From Yponomeuta sedellus (lineage: Eukaryota > Arthropoda > Insecta > Lepidoptera > Yponomeutidae), in contig OW203738.1 in the NCBI GenBank assembly GCA_934045075.1, positions 6,687,487 through 6,751,486 of the forward strand: DNA of 64,000 nucleotides. Direction: 5' to 3'. Numbering within the stretch: the first letter of the stretch is position 1; the number at the start of each line of letters is the position of its first letter. Below are positions 1 through 11,700 of this stretch, one piece after another. The notes under the pieces are model-generated. The model saw nothing but the letters and a program-made list of their open reading frames with translations, ran no database searches and was not told the origin of the DNA. Made by a program: the position numbers and the translations under genes.

Positions 1-722
1 ATTTAACTTTACTAACTAGTAAATAAAGGTGGTTTCACTTTGTCATTTTCGGATTGGTTTCCGTGTTCATGTCATTACACATTTAATTAAAAATACAATG
101 AAATACGTCTTACCGATGAAATATTATGGCATGATCGGTATATTTTAGTCCCCAGCTTTTATTTTTGCTCTCTAACACAGCACAACAAGGCATTTTAATC
201 AAGTTTTCACCATTTTTTTCTTTACTAGAAGCGCACGGCAACTGAAGTAAACAAAACTGTCACCGACTACGCATAGGCAATACATTGCTAATGTGAGGCA
301 CGCGGGAACCGCCCACGCCCACTTACGACTTCTACTTCTGTGGTGTCGTGTGATGATGACTGATGACGTCACAGGTCACAGCGTAACCGGCGGCCCGCGT
401 CTTACGGTTACGGTTACAACTTGTTTTACTTCTAAATCGGAAACTAATTGACGTATCGAAGTAATTCTTTCACTAGTATTTTTTTTATTATTGACAGAGA
501 ATATGGAGTGATAATAATCAAAATTAGTTAACATTCTTCATTACTTGAGTATTTACTCGGTGAAATTCTCAACTGATGGGTACTTTTCTATAATAGTCGC
601 TGTATTCACACGCAACGACCGCGAAGCGCGAGCACAGTAAAGTCGACAGCACATCATCCCATGCACAACCACAGAATAATTAAACCAATATATAACGCTG
701 GTTTGTTCTGTGCGCTGGTGCT
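1..722. other. Flank without a recognisable gene
   Basis: No ORF, splice-framed exon or repeat that I recognise. A CRE-like TGACGTCA core lies near 364-371 in a GC-richer patch (300-420), which could belong to a promoter, but no transcription unit can be attached to it. Confidence 0.4.
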
Positions 723-869
723 GTCTAATGTCTAGAGAAGTTGGCGGGCTTTTGGAAGAAGAGGGCGCGAATTTCGAAACTCTTAAAATATTTTTTTCCT
801 ACTTTGTATTAATTGCGATAATTTGTGTTGTAAATACCTAATATTGCGTGTAAATACCTAATTCTCAAA

Positions 870-1652
870 ATGTCGCTCCCAGGGGAGGAGCCCCCTGGGA
901 CGCTGCAGGGACTTGCTCCTAAAAAAAGAAGAATTGTACAGAGGGATTCAAACGAATCTAACAGTGAAGAGGACTTATCGAATAGTGCAAAACTAAGTGA
1001 TAAATGTTACTTACCATACCTCAAGCCTGGGTATGTTGGACTTTTCCCGGAAAATGCAGACCCAGCCGCGCTGACGGTCTTCGTAGAGAGCAGCAAAGGC
1101 GAAAACGTCGGCAACAGAAATCCACTTATTTTAGCCAGTGTGTTCAGGAACGATATTAAAGGTGTATCTGATATAAAACGCATATTGGCTACGAAAATTG
1201 CTGTTACTTTTAACCAGTACAACAATGCGAACAATTTCCTCCAGAATGAGGATTTTCTAAATAGACATGGGTTTAAAGCCTACATTCCAGCCAGGGCAAT
1301 TGAGAAAATAGGAGTTCTCAGGTATGTACCAGTAAATATAAGCAATGAAGAGCTTTTCAAGAAACTGACTGCATCCGTCGAGATTATTGGAGTGAGAAGG
1401 TTCACCCGCAAAGTCAACGGACAGATTAAACCGTATGAATCAGTAAGTGTGACTTTTGTATCTAATGTGCTGCCAGACGCGGTATACTTAGATATATTCA
1501 GATATCGCGTTCATGAATACATTGCACCTTTGTTGCAGTGTTTTAAGTGTTTCAAGTTTAATCATGGAGCGCGAGTCTGCCGTTCTAAGCAGCGATGCTT
1601 CATTTGCGCGGGGGAGCACCGCTACTCGGACTGCCCCAATGAGCATTATTAA
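870..1652 (+). CDS. LINE ORF1, Gag-like nucleic-acid-binding protein with two CCHC zinc knuckles
   Basis: The ORF is an uninterrupted 260 codons. The N-terminal part is polar (acidic-serine run near residues 25-40). The C-terminus has two zinc knuckles: C224-x2-C227-x4-H232-x4-C237 and C243-x2-C246-x3-H250-x4-C255, the arrangement usual for insect LINE ORF1 proteins, which coat the element RNA. The ATG at 870 is the first in frame after the 5' UTR. ORF2 follows 27 bases after the stop, in another frame. It is shorter than many LINE ORF1 proteins, so an N-terminal piece may be missing, although the 9-bp target duplication places the element end only 138 bases upstream. Intact as an ORF, but its partner ORF2 is dead. 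Confidence 0.85.
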   Translation: MSLPGEEPPGTLQGLAPKKRRIVQRDSNESNSEEDLSNSAKLSDKCYLPYLKPGYVGLFPENADPAALTVFVESSKGENVGNRNPLILASVFRNDIKGVSDIKRILATKIAVTFNQYNNANNFLQNEDFLNRHGFKAYIPARAIEKIGVLRYVPVNISNEELFKKLTASVEIIGVRRFTRKVNGQIKPYESVSVTFVSNVLPDAVYLDIFRYRVHEYIAPLLQCFKCFKFNHGARVCRSKQRCFICAGEHRYSDCPNEHY

Positions 1653-1679
1653 AGACGTACTAATAAGCAATTTAAAAAA

Positions 1680-4600
1680 ATGAATAAGCAGTATTTACGT
1701 ATAGCTCAATTTAATATTGAAAGTGTGAACAGTAAAAAACCATTATTAGTTGATTTTCTATCTGAGAGTGATATTGATATATGTTTGTTTAATGAGACCA
1801 TGCTTAAGAGGAAAGGTGATTTCAGGATTTCTGGTTATAACTTTGTTAGACAAGATGGACCCAATGGTAATGGTGGAGTTGGAATACTTATTAGAAACAC
1901 CTTTAAATACAGGTGCATTCAAACATGTTATCATGATAATTTACAATCAGTTGCTTTAGTTCTTAAAACAGATGTTGGCGATTTGTCTATTTTATGTTTA
2001 TACTGTCCTCCAAGAGGGGGTCGCTTCAGATGCAGGCAGCTGAAACAAATAATAGATACATTACCAAAACCCTTATTTATGGCAGGAGACTGCAATGCCC
2101 ATCATGTGGCTTTCGGATGTAGATCCATCAATTCTAGAGGTTCTGATGTATATAACTTATTAGATGAATGTGACTTATGTATATTGAATACAGGCTTACC
2201 AACAACAGTGGGTAGGCCTCATCAAAATCAGTCAGCCATTGATATCTCTTGTGTTAGTCCAAGTATAGCTCCCCTATGTGAATGGCGAGTTCATAGTGAT
2301 CCCATGGGTAGCTACCACTACCCAACAATTGTTAACATTCAAACAGCAGTCCAAAAGTTTGAGGTGGGTGAAGCCACAGAGCGGTATATTTACAGCAAAG
2401 CTGATTGGAATAGGTTTTCATCTGAAACAAAAATCATTTTTAAGAATTTTGCTATTGATCCAGAAAACCCATTGTTTAGCTATAACTTATTTTGTGATGT
2501 ACTTAATAAAATCAAAGATGAATGCATTCCAAAAGTGAAAACCTGTTCACAAAAGATTCTCAAAAAATCTGTTCCGTGGTGGGATGATGATTGTGCAATT
2601 GCAGTTAAAAATAGTACAGAGGCCTTAAATGTATATAGATCAGATTCATCTTTGGAGAGTTTTATAAATTACAAAAAACTAGATGCTCTCAAAAAGAGAA
2701 TTATTAGTGAAAAGAAAAAAAATGGATGGAGAAAATTATGTGATTCATTTAATAGATACACACCTGTCTCAATTATTTGGAATCATATTCGCCGATTTAA
2801 GCGTATAGCTTCTTTTAGAGCCTCATAAAATGATGAATGGATCCCAGCCTTTCTGGATAAGTATGCTCCAATTTCACCACCTGAAAAGAATATTGATACA
2901 AATAAATTAAATTTGTTGTTTGAAGAATTAGACCCTGAAAATTCTTTTCTTTCTGAAAGCTTTACGTGGATAGAGTTTCAAAGTGCACTTCGATCCAGAA
3001 AAGATACCACGCCTGGTTTAGATAATATTCCCTATAAGCTTATTCGACACATGCATAGTGATGCACAGAAAATTTTGCTTGAACTGTACAACACTCTTTG
3101 GAAAACTCAATCCATTCCTTCTTCGTGGAAGACGCAATGTGTTATACCTATATTAAAACCTGATAAGCCAGAAAATTGCCATAACTCATACAGACCTATA
3201 TCGTTATCATCTTGTGTAGGTAAGATTTTTGAATACATGTTAAAGGTCAGACTAGATTGGTATGTGGAATCAAAAAATATTTTACCTGCAGAACAGTTTG
3301 GTTTCCGTAAGGGGAGAAGTGCTGCAGAAAATTTTACTTCATTACTAGCTGACATAAACAGTTCTTTTTTTAGTCATTCGTCTACTGTGTGCGCATTTTT
3401 GGATGTACAGGGTGCTTTTGACAATGTTGATCCAAGTGTCCTGGTGGGCATCTTGAAGGACATAGGAATTCCCGGACAAGTCTGTAAATGGATATTCAAT
3501 TTCCTATATGAGAGACAGTTATTTGTTAAATATAATAATAACATCCACGGACCTAGAAATGTGTATAAAGGAACCATGCAAGGTGCAACCATTTCGCCTT
3601 TGCTTTATAATTTGTACACTTAAGTACAAATTATAAAGCAAATTATAAGTTCCTCAAAGATGAAAATGTTAAATATCTTCAATATGCTGATGACTTAGTT
3701 GTATATAGTGTAAATAGAGATGTGGATATAGCTGTAAATAATTTGACTACAGGTCTTTTACAAGTTAAAAAGTTTTATTGTAATAAGTTAAAGTTAAATA
3801 TAAGTTCAGAAAAAAGTGTTGCCATGATTTTCTCAAAAAAAGTATTGGGTTGCAATACTTCTGTAAAGTACAATAGCATGGCTCTACCATGGGTTTCTGA
3901 AAAGAAGTTTTTAGGTGTTTACTTGGACCAAAAATTTAATTTTGGAAATCACATAAATTACTTGATTCAGAATGCTTCAAGAGCTTTGAATATCCTTAGG
4001 TCACTTGCGGGTGTTCACTGGGGTTCAGACCCTAAAATTTTATCAATGTTGTACAAAAGTATTGTACGTAGTCATTTTGAATATAGTTCTGTAGCCTACA
4101 TGAAGTGTAGTCCTACTTTATTACGAAAATTGGATGTTTTACAAAATAAAGCTCTTAGAATTATAACTGGAGCCATGTGCTCCACAACTATAAATGCAAA
4201 GCAGTGTGAAGCTTGCATTCCTCCTCTAGCGTTGAGAAGGTTACAAATTGCTGAAAGATTTTGCCTTAAAATAGTAGCTTCAGACAACAAACACATTATC
4301 AGTAGAATCCTACCTATTGACCCATTGCCCTTTAACATGTCAGGACAGTATGTAAATATTTCTAATGTAATATCTGGATGTGTTCCACGCTTATTAAGAA
4401 TTTTAAGTCATGTAAATGATATTTCTGTAAACATGTATAAAAGCAGCCCTTGGCCACTGTACAACATGGATTTTGATGCACTTGTTAATTACAATGTAAA
4501 TAATCTTCAACTTCCAATTACTAACCAAAAGGAATTATTAGCATCAGTTGATGAACATCAATACAGGTTGTACACAGATGGTTCTAAGAGCCAGAATAAC

Positions 4601-5461
4601 GTGTCATCTGCCTATTATGATCCACAGAGAAAGATAAGCTATTGTTTTAAGATTGATAACCACTGAAGCATCTTTACCGCTGAATGCTATGCAGTATTCT
4701 CAGCACTATTGTACATTAATGAATTTGTAAATTGTAAAAATATTGTTATTTTCACTGATTCACAAAGCGTTCTGGCAGCATTAGAAAATTCTAGTTTCAA
4801 ATTCAATTTAAATTACATTGTGTATAATATTAGGCAAGTATTGTATGAATTAACTTTAAGAGACAAATTTGTAAGTTTTAATTGGGTACCTTCTCACTGT
4901 GGCATAACTGGTAATGAAGAAGCAGACACAGCTGCAAGATCCAGCTTTGATGAAGATCACTCTTCCATCTTGAAAATACCATTCACGGACTTTTATGCTC
5001 ACATGGCTGGAAACCTGAAAGCATTGTGGTTTGATTACTGGGAATATGCAAGCCAAGAAAAAGGCAGATGGTACGCAGGGATACAAAAAGCCCCGCCCGC
5101 CAAACCCTGGTACCATGATTATAGAGAAGCAGACAGTCGCAATTTTATAACAACTATTAATAGACTGCGATTTGGCCATTGTCACACTAATACTCACCTA
5201 AAAAGGCTTAAACTGGTGGAAAGTTCCGATTGTTCATACTGCGGAGCTGAAAATTGTAACATATAACATTTATTTAAGACATGCTGTGCTTTCGGTATTG
5301 AAAGATTAGTGATGTGTAGTGAACTAAGTGAAATAATTAATGAATCGAGTGACTCGAACAAAGACAAAGAAGTGCCTAATAATTTACAAGAATTACTATC
5401 TAATAAACTGTACTTTAAAACTCTTTATAAATTTATCACAAAAACTGTTAAAAAAATATAG
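1680..5461 (+). pseudogene. LINE ORF2 (endonuclease-reverse transcriptase-RNase H), broken
   Basis: Endonuclease: residues 1 to about 230, with AQFNIESVNSKK, a NET motif, GDCNAHH and a final S-x-H motif. At 2310-2318 this last motif reads S-Y-H where active enzymes have S-D-H, so the catalytic Asp is lost. RT: YRPISLSSC, FGFRKGRS, FLDVQGAFD and, in a second frame, YADD (3683-3694). RNase H: YTDGS, FTAECYA, FTDSQS and WVPSHCG...NEEAD. Breaks: in-frame TAA at 2826-2828; a frameshift at 3602-3639 caused by a palindromic insertion; in-frame TGA near 4664; in-frame TAA near 5264. The reading frame then continues to the TAG at 5459-5461. Four lesions plus one lost active-site residue make this a fossil rather than an active polymerase. 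Confidence 0.92.
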
Positions 5462-5654
5462 TGAAGAATTGAAGCGAAGCAAGGCTTAAAAGGGCTTGTA
5501 CCCAGAGCCGTTAAACCAATTAAAAAAAAAAAAGTCTAATGTTTATCAATGTCTAATTTGTGCGCTGGTGTTGTGTGTGTGTGTGTTGGTTTTGGCACTT
5601 GGCACGTGTTTTGTGTTTTCTATTCTAGTGGTTATATACTCTGCGTGTTTCCAC

Positions 5655-6169
5655 TAGGAGTGGGTCGTTGTCCGATTTTTCGACGACGAAACGCAACCGT
5701 TTTTTCTGGTACGAAAACAGGTCCTCGAAACGGTCCTCGTTCGCAACTGGTTTCATTGTATGCGAACGAGCAAGGCGCTGTCTGTCGGACGAGTGATGAG
5801 GACTGTCAAACGAGTGCGAACGAGACGAAATCACGAAACATCGGAAAAAATAAGTTGTTTTACACGATATTCGACTGTATACTCATAGACATAAAGATTA
5901 CTTTATTGTATCACAGACCAAAACGAACGGAACGAGCAAGGAGCCGACGACGACGTCGCAATGATCTCATTACGTTCTAGGCTCTATTAATATAGCACTA
6001 AAGGACATATCCGCGTCAAACAATCTAAGGACTGGTCTCGCGACGAACAAACGCTGGCACTGCTTTAGAGTCGCTGGCACTGCTTTAGAATGAAACGTAA
6101 AACGGTCCTATCGTCGCGGAACACAAAACGGTCTCTTAAAACGGTTCGTCTTTGCAACGATCACGCCTA
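5655..6169 (+). mobile_element. Non-autonomous hAT-type element, copy 1 (515 bp)
   Basis: The ends are TAGGAGTG and CACGCCTA, imperfect terminal inverted repeats (TAGGMGTG...). A perfect 8-bp duplication, GTTTCCAC, flanks it at 5647-5654 and 6170-6177. Eight-bp duplications and TAGG-type ends are typical of the hAT superfamily. The interior is rich in cgaacg/cgttcg repeats and has no transposase-like ORF. A second copy, inverted, lies at 33625-34121; this copy has about 18 bases that the other lacks (near 5778-5808). Its right end lies 102 bases from the start codon of the ZCCHC9-like gene. Confidence 0.9.
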
Positions 6170-6199
6170 GTTTCCACAAATTTGTTTTTAAAATTTAGT

Positions 6200-6205
6200 T
6201 CAGTT
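6200..6205 (+). promoter_or_regulatory. Possible initiator (TCAGTT) of the ZCCHC9-like gene
   Basis: TCAGTT matches the arthropod initiator TCAGTY and lies 66 bases before the ATG. If it is the transcription start, the hAT element ends only about 30 bases upstream and would supply the core promoter region. Inferred from motif and position only. Confidence 0.35.
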
Positions 6206-6271
6206 CCAGATCATATAAATAATCCTTTAAAGTTCATTCTGTTCACTAAATAAAAAAATTCAGGCATCAAA

Positions 6272-8410
6272 ATGACAAGGTTCGCTCGGGCGAAAGGTTC
6301 GAAGGCGTCAAACGAACGGGCACCCGAGGATGGGACACCTTGGGAGGTGATGAAACAACAACTTCTTCAGGCTAAGAAGGACGGCGAGGAGTCCAAGAAG
6401 AGACATGAGGTAGGTACTTATATTTACTGAACTCTAACTTTGTCAGTTACTTACTGTTTTATAAAGATTTTATAACCGTATTAACTGACCCGGAAACGTA
6501 GTTCTATCATATTAATTAGCCTACGAACTATTCTTTGACCTACCAAATATACACGAAAAATTTAATACAAAATTGGTGAAGCCGTTTTGGAGGAGTTCCT
6601 TATCAAACACTGACACAAGACTTTTATATAACTTTATAGTAACACTTATATCATTGACTTATTTTTAGGCTGAACAGAAGCGTATTGAGAATTATGAGAA
6701 CTTTTTAAAGGAACAGAAAACTCAGAAGCGTCCAGCCAGTTGGTGCGAGTTTCCTGAATCTAACCAGGATCCAAAGAAAACTAACCCGTTCAATATTGAT
6801 CAGCCAGTAACCAAGAAACAGAAAAAAAAAAATAAAGCTGCATCTGAAGCAAAAGTTGATAATCGGGCATCTAAACCAAGCAAAAGTGTTCCTAATTCTA
6901 ATGAAGTCAAGAATAATTCAAATGGATTTTCACAAGATGAACAGAATTCAAATGAACAGGAACATCCAAAGAACAAACAGAAAAATAAGAAAAAAAAGGT
7001 GCGTGTCAACCACAGTCAAAGTACTACTGATAACCCAGAAGTCCTAGAAGAGTCATATGGTGGACCTGACAATAACCAGTCAGACAATAATAAAGGCAAT
7101 ATAAAAAGTCAACCAGCCAAGACTCTAGATAAAAAGAAAAACAAAAACCTCAAAGATAGTAAGCCGGAACGTAGGAAGGTGATAGATGACAAAAGCTTCA
7201 AGCTTATCATCAATGGTAAAGATGTTGACCTTGTACGATATGATGGCTTCCCAATCATGAAGAAAGATGCTGAGCGTCTAGAAGAACTCAGGAAAAACAT
7301 GCACAGACGAGGCATACCAAAAAGCGAGATTCAGAGAAACATGAAGTTAGAACGGAGAAGGGCCGAGAAAGCCTTGGCCAGACTGAGAAGGGAAGTCTGC
7401 TATAACTGTAGGAAAGGTAAAGCAATGTTTCTTCACACTAGCAGTAGCAAAGAATATTGCCGATGTTTTCAGCAGGCCTACAACCAGATGGTTTGGATGC
7501 CTCAAAGTATTATGTACAGTTGTACAGTTCATACTCTGTTTAAACTCTTTTACTACTGACAGCTCTCCTGACATTCCTGTGTTGTATGTTACAGGTGGTC
7601 ATAATCTCTCAGACTGCCCAGATCTCAAGACAAACATACCGGGAGTGGATGGAGCAGATGGAGTTTGCTTCAAATGTGGCTCGACTGAACACAGGCAATT
7701 TGAATGTAAAGTACAGAAGAGTTCAGACAAGGAATTCCGGTTTGCCAGCTGTTTCATTTGCAGGGAACAGGTAAAAGTCTACAGAGAGCATATTAGAAAG
7801 TTAAAACTAATGTGAAGTTTAATTTGCTGTACAAAGCCATGGACAAAAGGTGTCAGTGTCAAATTAAAATATACTAATGTTGGCTTGTTCAGAATATAAC
7901 TAATAATAAAGTTGCTAATGCTTTGAAAGTATTGTTGTCATTGTGTACTTTGGGTCTTGGACTCTGAGAAAACAACACCAATATGGTTTTGTTTCAGGGT
8001 CATATAGCAAGGCAGTGCCCAGATAATCCCAAAGGATTATATCCTAACGGAGGCAGCTGCAAGCTTTGTGGTGATGTCACTCATCTGAGGAAAGACTGCC
8101 CTACTGTAAGTAGTTAATTTATCTTTGTAAATTAACTGTATCTAAGTAAATGTCATTGGTAATGTAATTGCTAATCTGGCACGGATAGCCAGAGGTCGCG
8201 GGTTCGAATCCCAGCACGGGTGGAATTTTTAGCCTCTAAATAGGTTTTTAAATGTGGACCTTATTGCTTCAGGATAAGGGCCAGCGGGAAAGTTCAACAG
8301 TTAAACTGCAGACTTTGGATAGTGGAGAGAACATTGAAGAGATGGATCAGCAGCAAATACAGCCAGCAAAACAAGAAAGTACTAAAAAGCCAAAGAAAAT
8401 AAAATTCTAG
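6272..8410 (+). CDS. ZCCHC9: ZCCHC9-like protein with four CCHC zinc knuckles (435 aa)
   Basis: Exons: 6272-6409, 6669-7416, 7595-7770, 7998-8105, 8273-8410. All junctions are GT-AG and the phases agree, giving 435 codons plus TAG. The N-terminal half is charged: a Lys/Glu helix region, then Asn/Lys-rich low complexity (about residues 85-170), then a basic RRR-rich segment before the fingers. Four CCHC knuckles follow: CYNCRKGGHNLSDC, CFKCGSTEHRQFEC, CFICREQGHIARQC and CKLCGDVTHLRKDC. The four-knuckle array after a basic region is the ZCCHC9 signature; human ZCCHC9 is a nuclear/nucleolar RNA-associated protein of about 270 aa, so this one has a longer N-terminus. Exon borders split knuckle 1 (intron 2) and knuckle 3 (intron 3). 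The last intron carries a tRNA-like repeat ending about 20 bases before exon 5. Confidence 0.93.
8175..8253 (+). repeat. tRNA-like repeat fragment (fold-back family A) in the last ZCCHC9 intron
   Basis: This half-copy has the anticodon-arm-like CTGGCACGGATAGCCAG, a box B-like GGTTCGAATCC and the tail ending near aataggtttttaaa. It matches the arms of the larger copies at 27116-27868, 31690-32110, 51160-51325 and 56877-57350. It ends about 20 bases before the exon 5 acceptor, so it covers the branch-point zone. Confidence 0.8.
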
Positions 8411-8460
8411 TGAGTTTCATTATTCTGTCAATCTAACTTATGTTGCTATTTCAGTAAGAA

Positions 8461-8471
8461 AATAAAATAAA
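8461..8471 (+). terminator. Poly(A) signals for the ZCCHC9-like gene
   Basis: Two overlapping AATAAA hexamers (8461-8466, 8466-8471) lie about 50 bases after the stop. A minus-strand AATAAA (read as TTTATT at 8491-8496) for the converging SMYD gene lies only 20 bases away, so the two transcripts probably abut or overlap at their 3' ends. Confidence 0.6.
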
Positions 8472-8784
8472 GAATTTAAATACTTTAATGTTTATTCAAG
8501 GTCTCAACTCAACTTTAACAAAGATAAATACATTCTACATGCATTACCATCAAATCCTCATGAAGGAGCCTGTAACACAATTTATCCTCCAGAAAAACTT
8601 GTAAAAATAAAAAACTTTCACAAAGCAAATATTGAAATTCTCTAATGACGAGGATCTAAAATAATATTAGAAAAACGTTTTCCAAAAACTTTGCCTTTCT
8701 TAATGGAGATCATCTGATTCTGTCTTTTTGCTAATGCCATGTCAAAATAAGGAAATATTAACATTCAAATAGATCAGTAAATGC

Positions 8785-11700
8785 CTACAATGAATCAAGG
8801 CTAGCCTTCAACTGCGCCAACGATTGAGAGGCAATTTGTCCCGTGATTCCCTCGGGACTTTGCGGGTCTTCTCTCGAGAGAATCCTGGCCGCATTTTCCA
8901 GGCAATTTATGGGCTCTTGCAGTCGCTCCTTGAGTTTGTCCTGCAATATAACGCCAGCGCTGTACTCGTTTCGCGCCATGAACATAAGTGGCGCGTGGAG
9001 TTCATACAGCATCATACCTGCAATAAAAGAACACCATAAAAGCTTCTGTACTACAGCCATAAAAAATATCCTTGGCGCTCCTAGGCTCTTCGTATCCAGT
9101 AATCACTCTTCTGTGGAATCCTCCTTCTTACCTCTCATCCGACTTTCCCCTGGCATCACAACATCTAGCGTCTTCAGCACGAGCCTGCAGAACTCCACCA
9201 TCCGCTCGAGCATTAGGTCTGGTAGTTCGTCGATGCCGTAGCCTTCGACGCGCCCGTACAATTGAGTCAGTGTTTGCTTCATCGACAGCATGATTGAGTG
9301 CGATGGGTGAAACACCGATTTGTACTGGAAACGAAGACTTGAAAGTTAGTAATCCCTATAGGTATGTCCCTAAGTAGTTACATAATTCTAAGCCACTGGT
9401 GCCCACAAATATTCCGTTTTGAGGTGTAAGCTGACTTCGTTCCTTCGGAAAGTATTAAAACTAAGCAGCCAGCTATCATCATCCTCCCTGAACCGGAATG
9501 AACTCATTGATTGTTTTGTTAATGGCAATGGCAGTATATTTTCTTATATCATTGAATGTTTCCCGAGATTGATATTTTTTTGGTTTTTACTAAGACACAC
9601 TTCAGAATGTTGTAACTATGTCTATCAATAACCTGTATTCATCCACTGGTGGACTTAGGCCCCCTCGAGGTCGACATCCCTCGAGGGATGCCATTTATTT
9701 ATATTTTGTTACATTCTCGTGCAGCTGGTACCAGCATTTTGCCTCAAATCATCGCTCCAGCGAGTTAGTAGACATCCTACCTTCAGTGTCCACATTTCTA
9801 CTCCGTATGGCCTAACTGGCTTGAGGGACTGATTAAAGACTCTTCTTTAGGCCCTAAAGAATAGACAGGGAGAAAACCTGGCGCAGTTTTCTAATTTTTT
9901 CCTTCTCGTGGCTTCGTTCTCGGAGTTGCCTACCCAGTTGAATAATCTGCTTGTAGAATTACCTTCTTGAGCGTAGCCTCCCGCTGCTCGATAGCCGCGG
10001 GGCCCGGCTCCAACGCGTCTAATTGGTCCAGCTCCGACTGCACAACCGCCAGCATCTTGCGCATCGCCGCGCCTGTTGTTTTGAACTCGCACTTCTTGTC
10101 TATGCATCGCCACAGCGCTTCGTTGTCTAGAACCCGACCATAATTTTTTACTGAGAGCGTGCAAACACTCAAATAAGTGTTTGTCTAACACCGAGTGGAC
10201 CTACTAAGAATTTTGCGTTTGTAGTACGAACCGATCCAGTTATCGTCTTTGAATATGAAAAAAAGATGTCAGTTTCAAAAGTATGGCCTCACTCACCTAA
10301 CGGATTAGTAGAGAGTATGATACCATTATCACACTTGGAACATTTCAGAGTGCTTAGGTTGGTGCCCAATTCCGTAGGGTCAGCGCAACGCCGGCAGTCG
10401 CAGCTGAAGAACTTTGATTCTAGGAGAAACTCGCGGCGAACTAATGTGGGTGACAGGACATAGGTGTAGCAGAGGTGCAACGGATCGCCGGATTTGATAG
10501 GAATCGCTGCTCTCACTTGCACGCTGGAATATCGAAAACACTGATCGGAATAAGGACTATTATATACTCCTAAGATAAGGTGTTTTGTTTGTTGGCTTCG
10601 TTTGAAAGGCTGTCAGGCAGGCACGCATGATATTCTACTCAGGAAAACTTATTCTGACTAAAGATTGATTCAAACATGTTTCAATGATAATCGCCCCGGA
10701 ACGATAAAAGTACAAAACTCACTGGTAGTCATTTTGAAGGATGGTGTGTGTGATGTTAGGCACACAGGAGTGCGCTGCGATGGACAGTCTGGGGAAGATC
10801 GCACGGATGCTGAATCCACCGCGCGAGAGGATCTCCACCGAATTCACCTGTCGGATAATTTAATGCTATATTCAAGCACGGATGTTAGATTTGGCTGCTT
10901 CGTTTGAGCAGTTAACGCTTGGCTACCAAAACAGAGATCATGGGTTCGGTACCCGCTGGACACCGTAGAGTTGATTTGTACAAATGGCCTCAGCTTGGGT
11001 GTTTTTCCGTGTTTGTAAAGTCCTGATGTTTGTATAGTCCAAAGTCTGCTAGTTTGGCAGTTTAAGTGATTGTTTTGTGTAGAAGTTATGAGGTATTTTT
11101 ATTTGGAGACAAACCAATGACGAAAGTATGGAACATGTCCAGAAAATTAAATAGGAAGAGTAGGTAGGATGTGTACGACCTGTCGCAGTATACTTTACGT
11201 CGAATACCGAGCATTTTACATTAACTTGCGCCAATTTTCTAGAATGGTCTTGAAAATAAAAAAATGTCTATAGGTATGGCACCAAGAACATCCTTGTATG
11301 GCACCTCGTATAGTGGACTCTTCACATGAAGACGACATACATGTTTGACACTTCGGAAACGTAAAAGTGGAAAGCTCAATACAAAGGACAGCTAGGTACT
11401 TTATAGGAGGGGTCTTCAACTTACCTCAAGAATTCCGCAGACCTGCTGCACCAGTTCTTTGTCGAATCTGTCGGCAAGCTTACAGTGGTCCACCAAAAAG
11501 TTAGCCACATTGACCTGGTCGGCGCCCCAAGTGGGCCGTCGCTGACGCGCCGCGGTGTGTGTTTCCATCTCTTCAAGCTCGCGTTGCCAGCGGTCAGGGT
11601 CATTCTCCTTGGCTAGCAGCATCCTAAAATGCAATTATGGTCCCCTGTTACTTATGTATTTATTTCAGGGTTCTCGAAGCTTGTGTTTGAAGTTGTGTCT

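Larger units (their letters stand above)
732..5533 (+). mobile_element. Nearly full-length, inactive non-LTR retrotransposon (LINE)
   Basis: The element has a 5' UTR, ORF1 (870-1652), ORF2 (1680-5461) and a short poly(A) tract ending at 5533. A perfect 9-bp direct repeat, GTCTAATGT, flanks it at 723-731 and 5534-5542, which fits target-primed insertion and fixes both ends. ORF2 carries apurinic endonuclease, reverse transcriptase and RNase H domains; a C-terminal RNase H points to the I/LOA-like side of LINE diversity rather than classic Jockey, but the clade is my inference. Three in-frame stops, one frameshift and one lost catalytic residue make it inactive. It sits about 0.7 kb upstream of the ZCCHC9-like gene. 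Confidence 0.93.

Noticed and set aside
5549..5980. 143-codon plus-strand ORF and the matching ORF at 33814-34125
   Set aside because: Both lie mostly inside the two hAT copies and depend on the repetitive cgaacg sequence; the frames are not conserved outside the element and no transposase motif is present.
9847..10191. Arg-rich minus-strand ORF of 114 codons
   Set aside because: It overlaps SMYD exon 6 in the wrong frame; the real frame continues the SMYD protein in phase.
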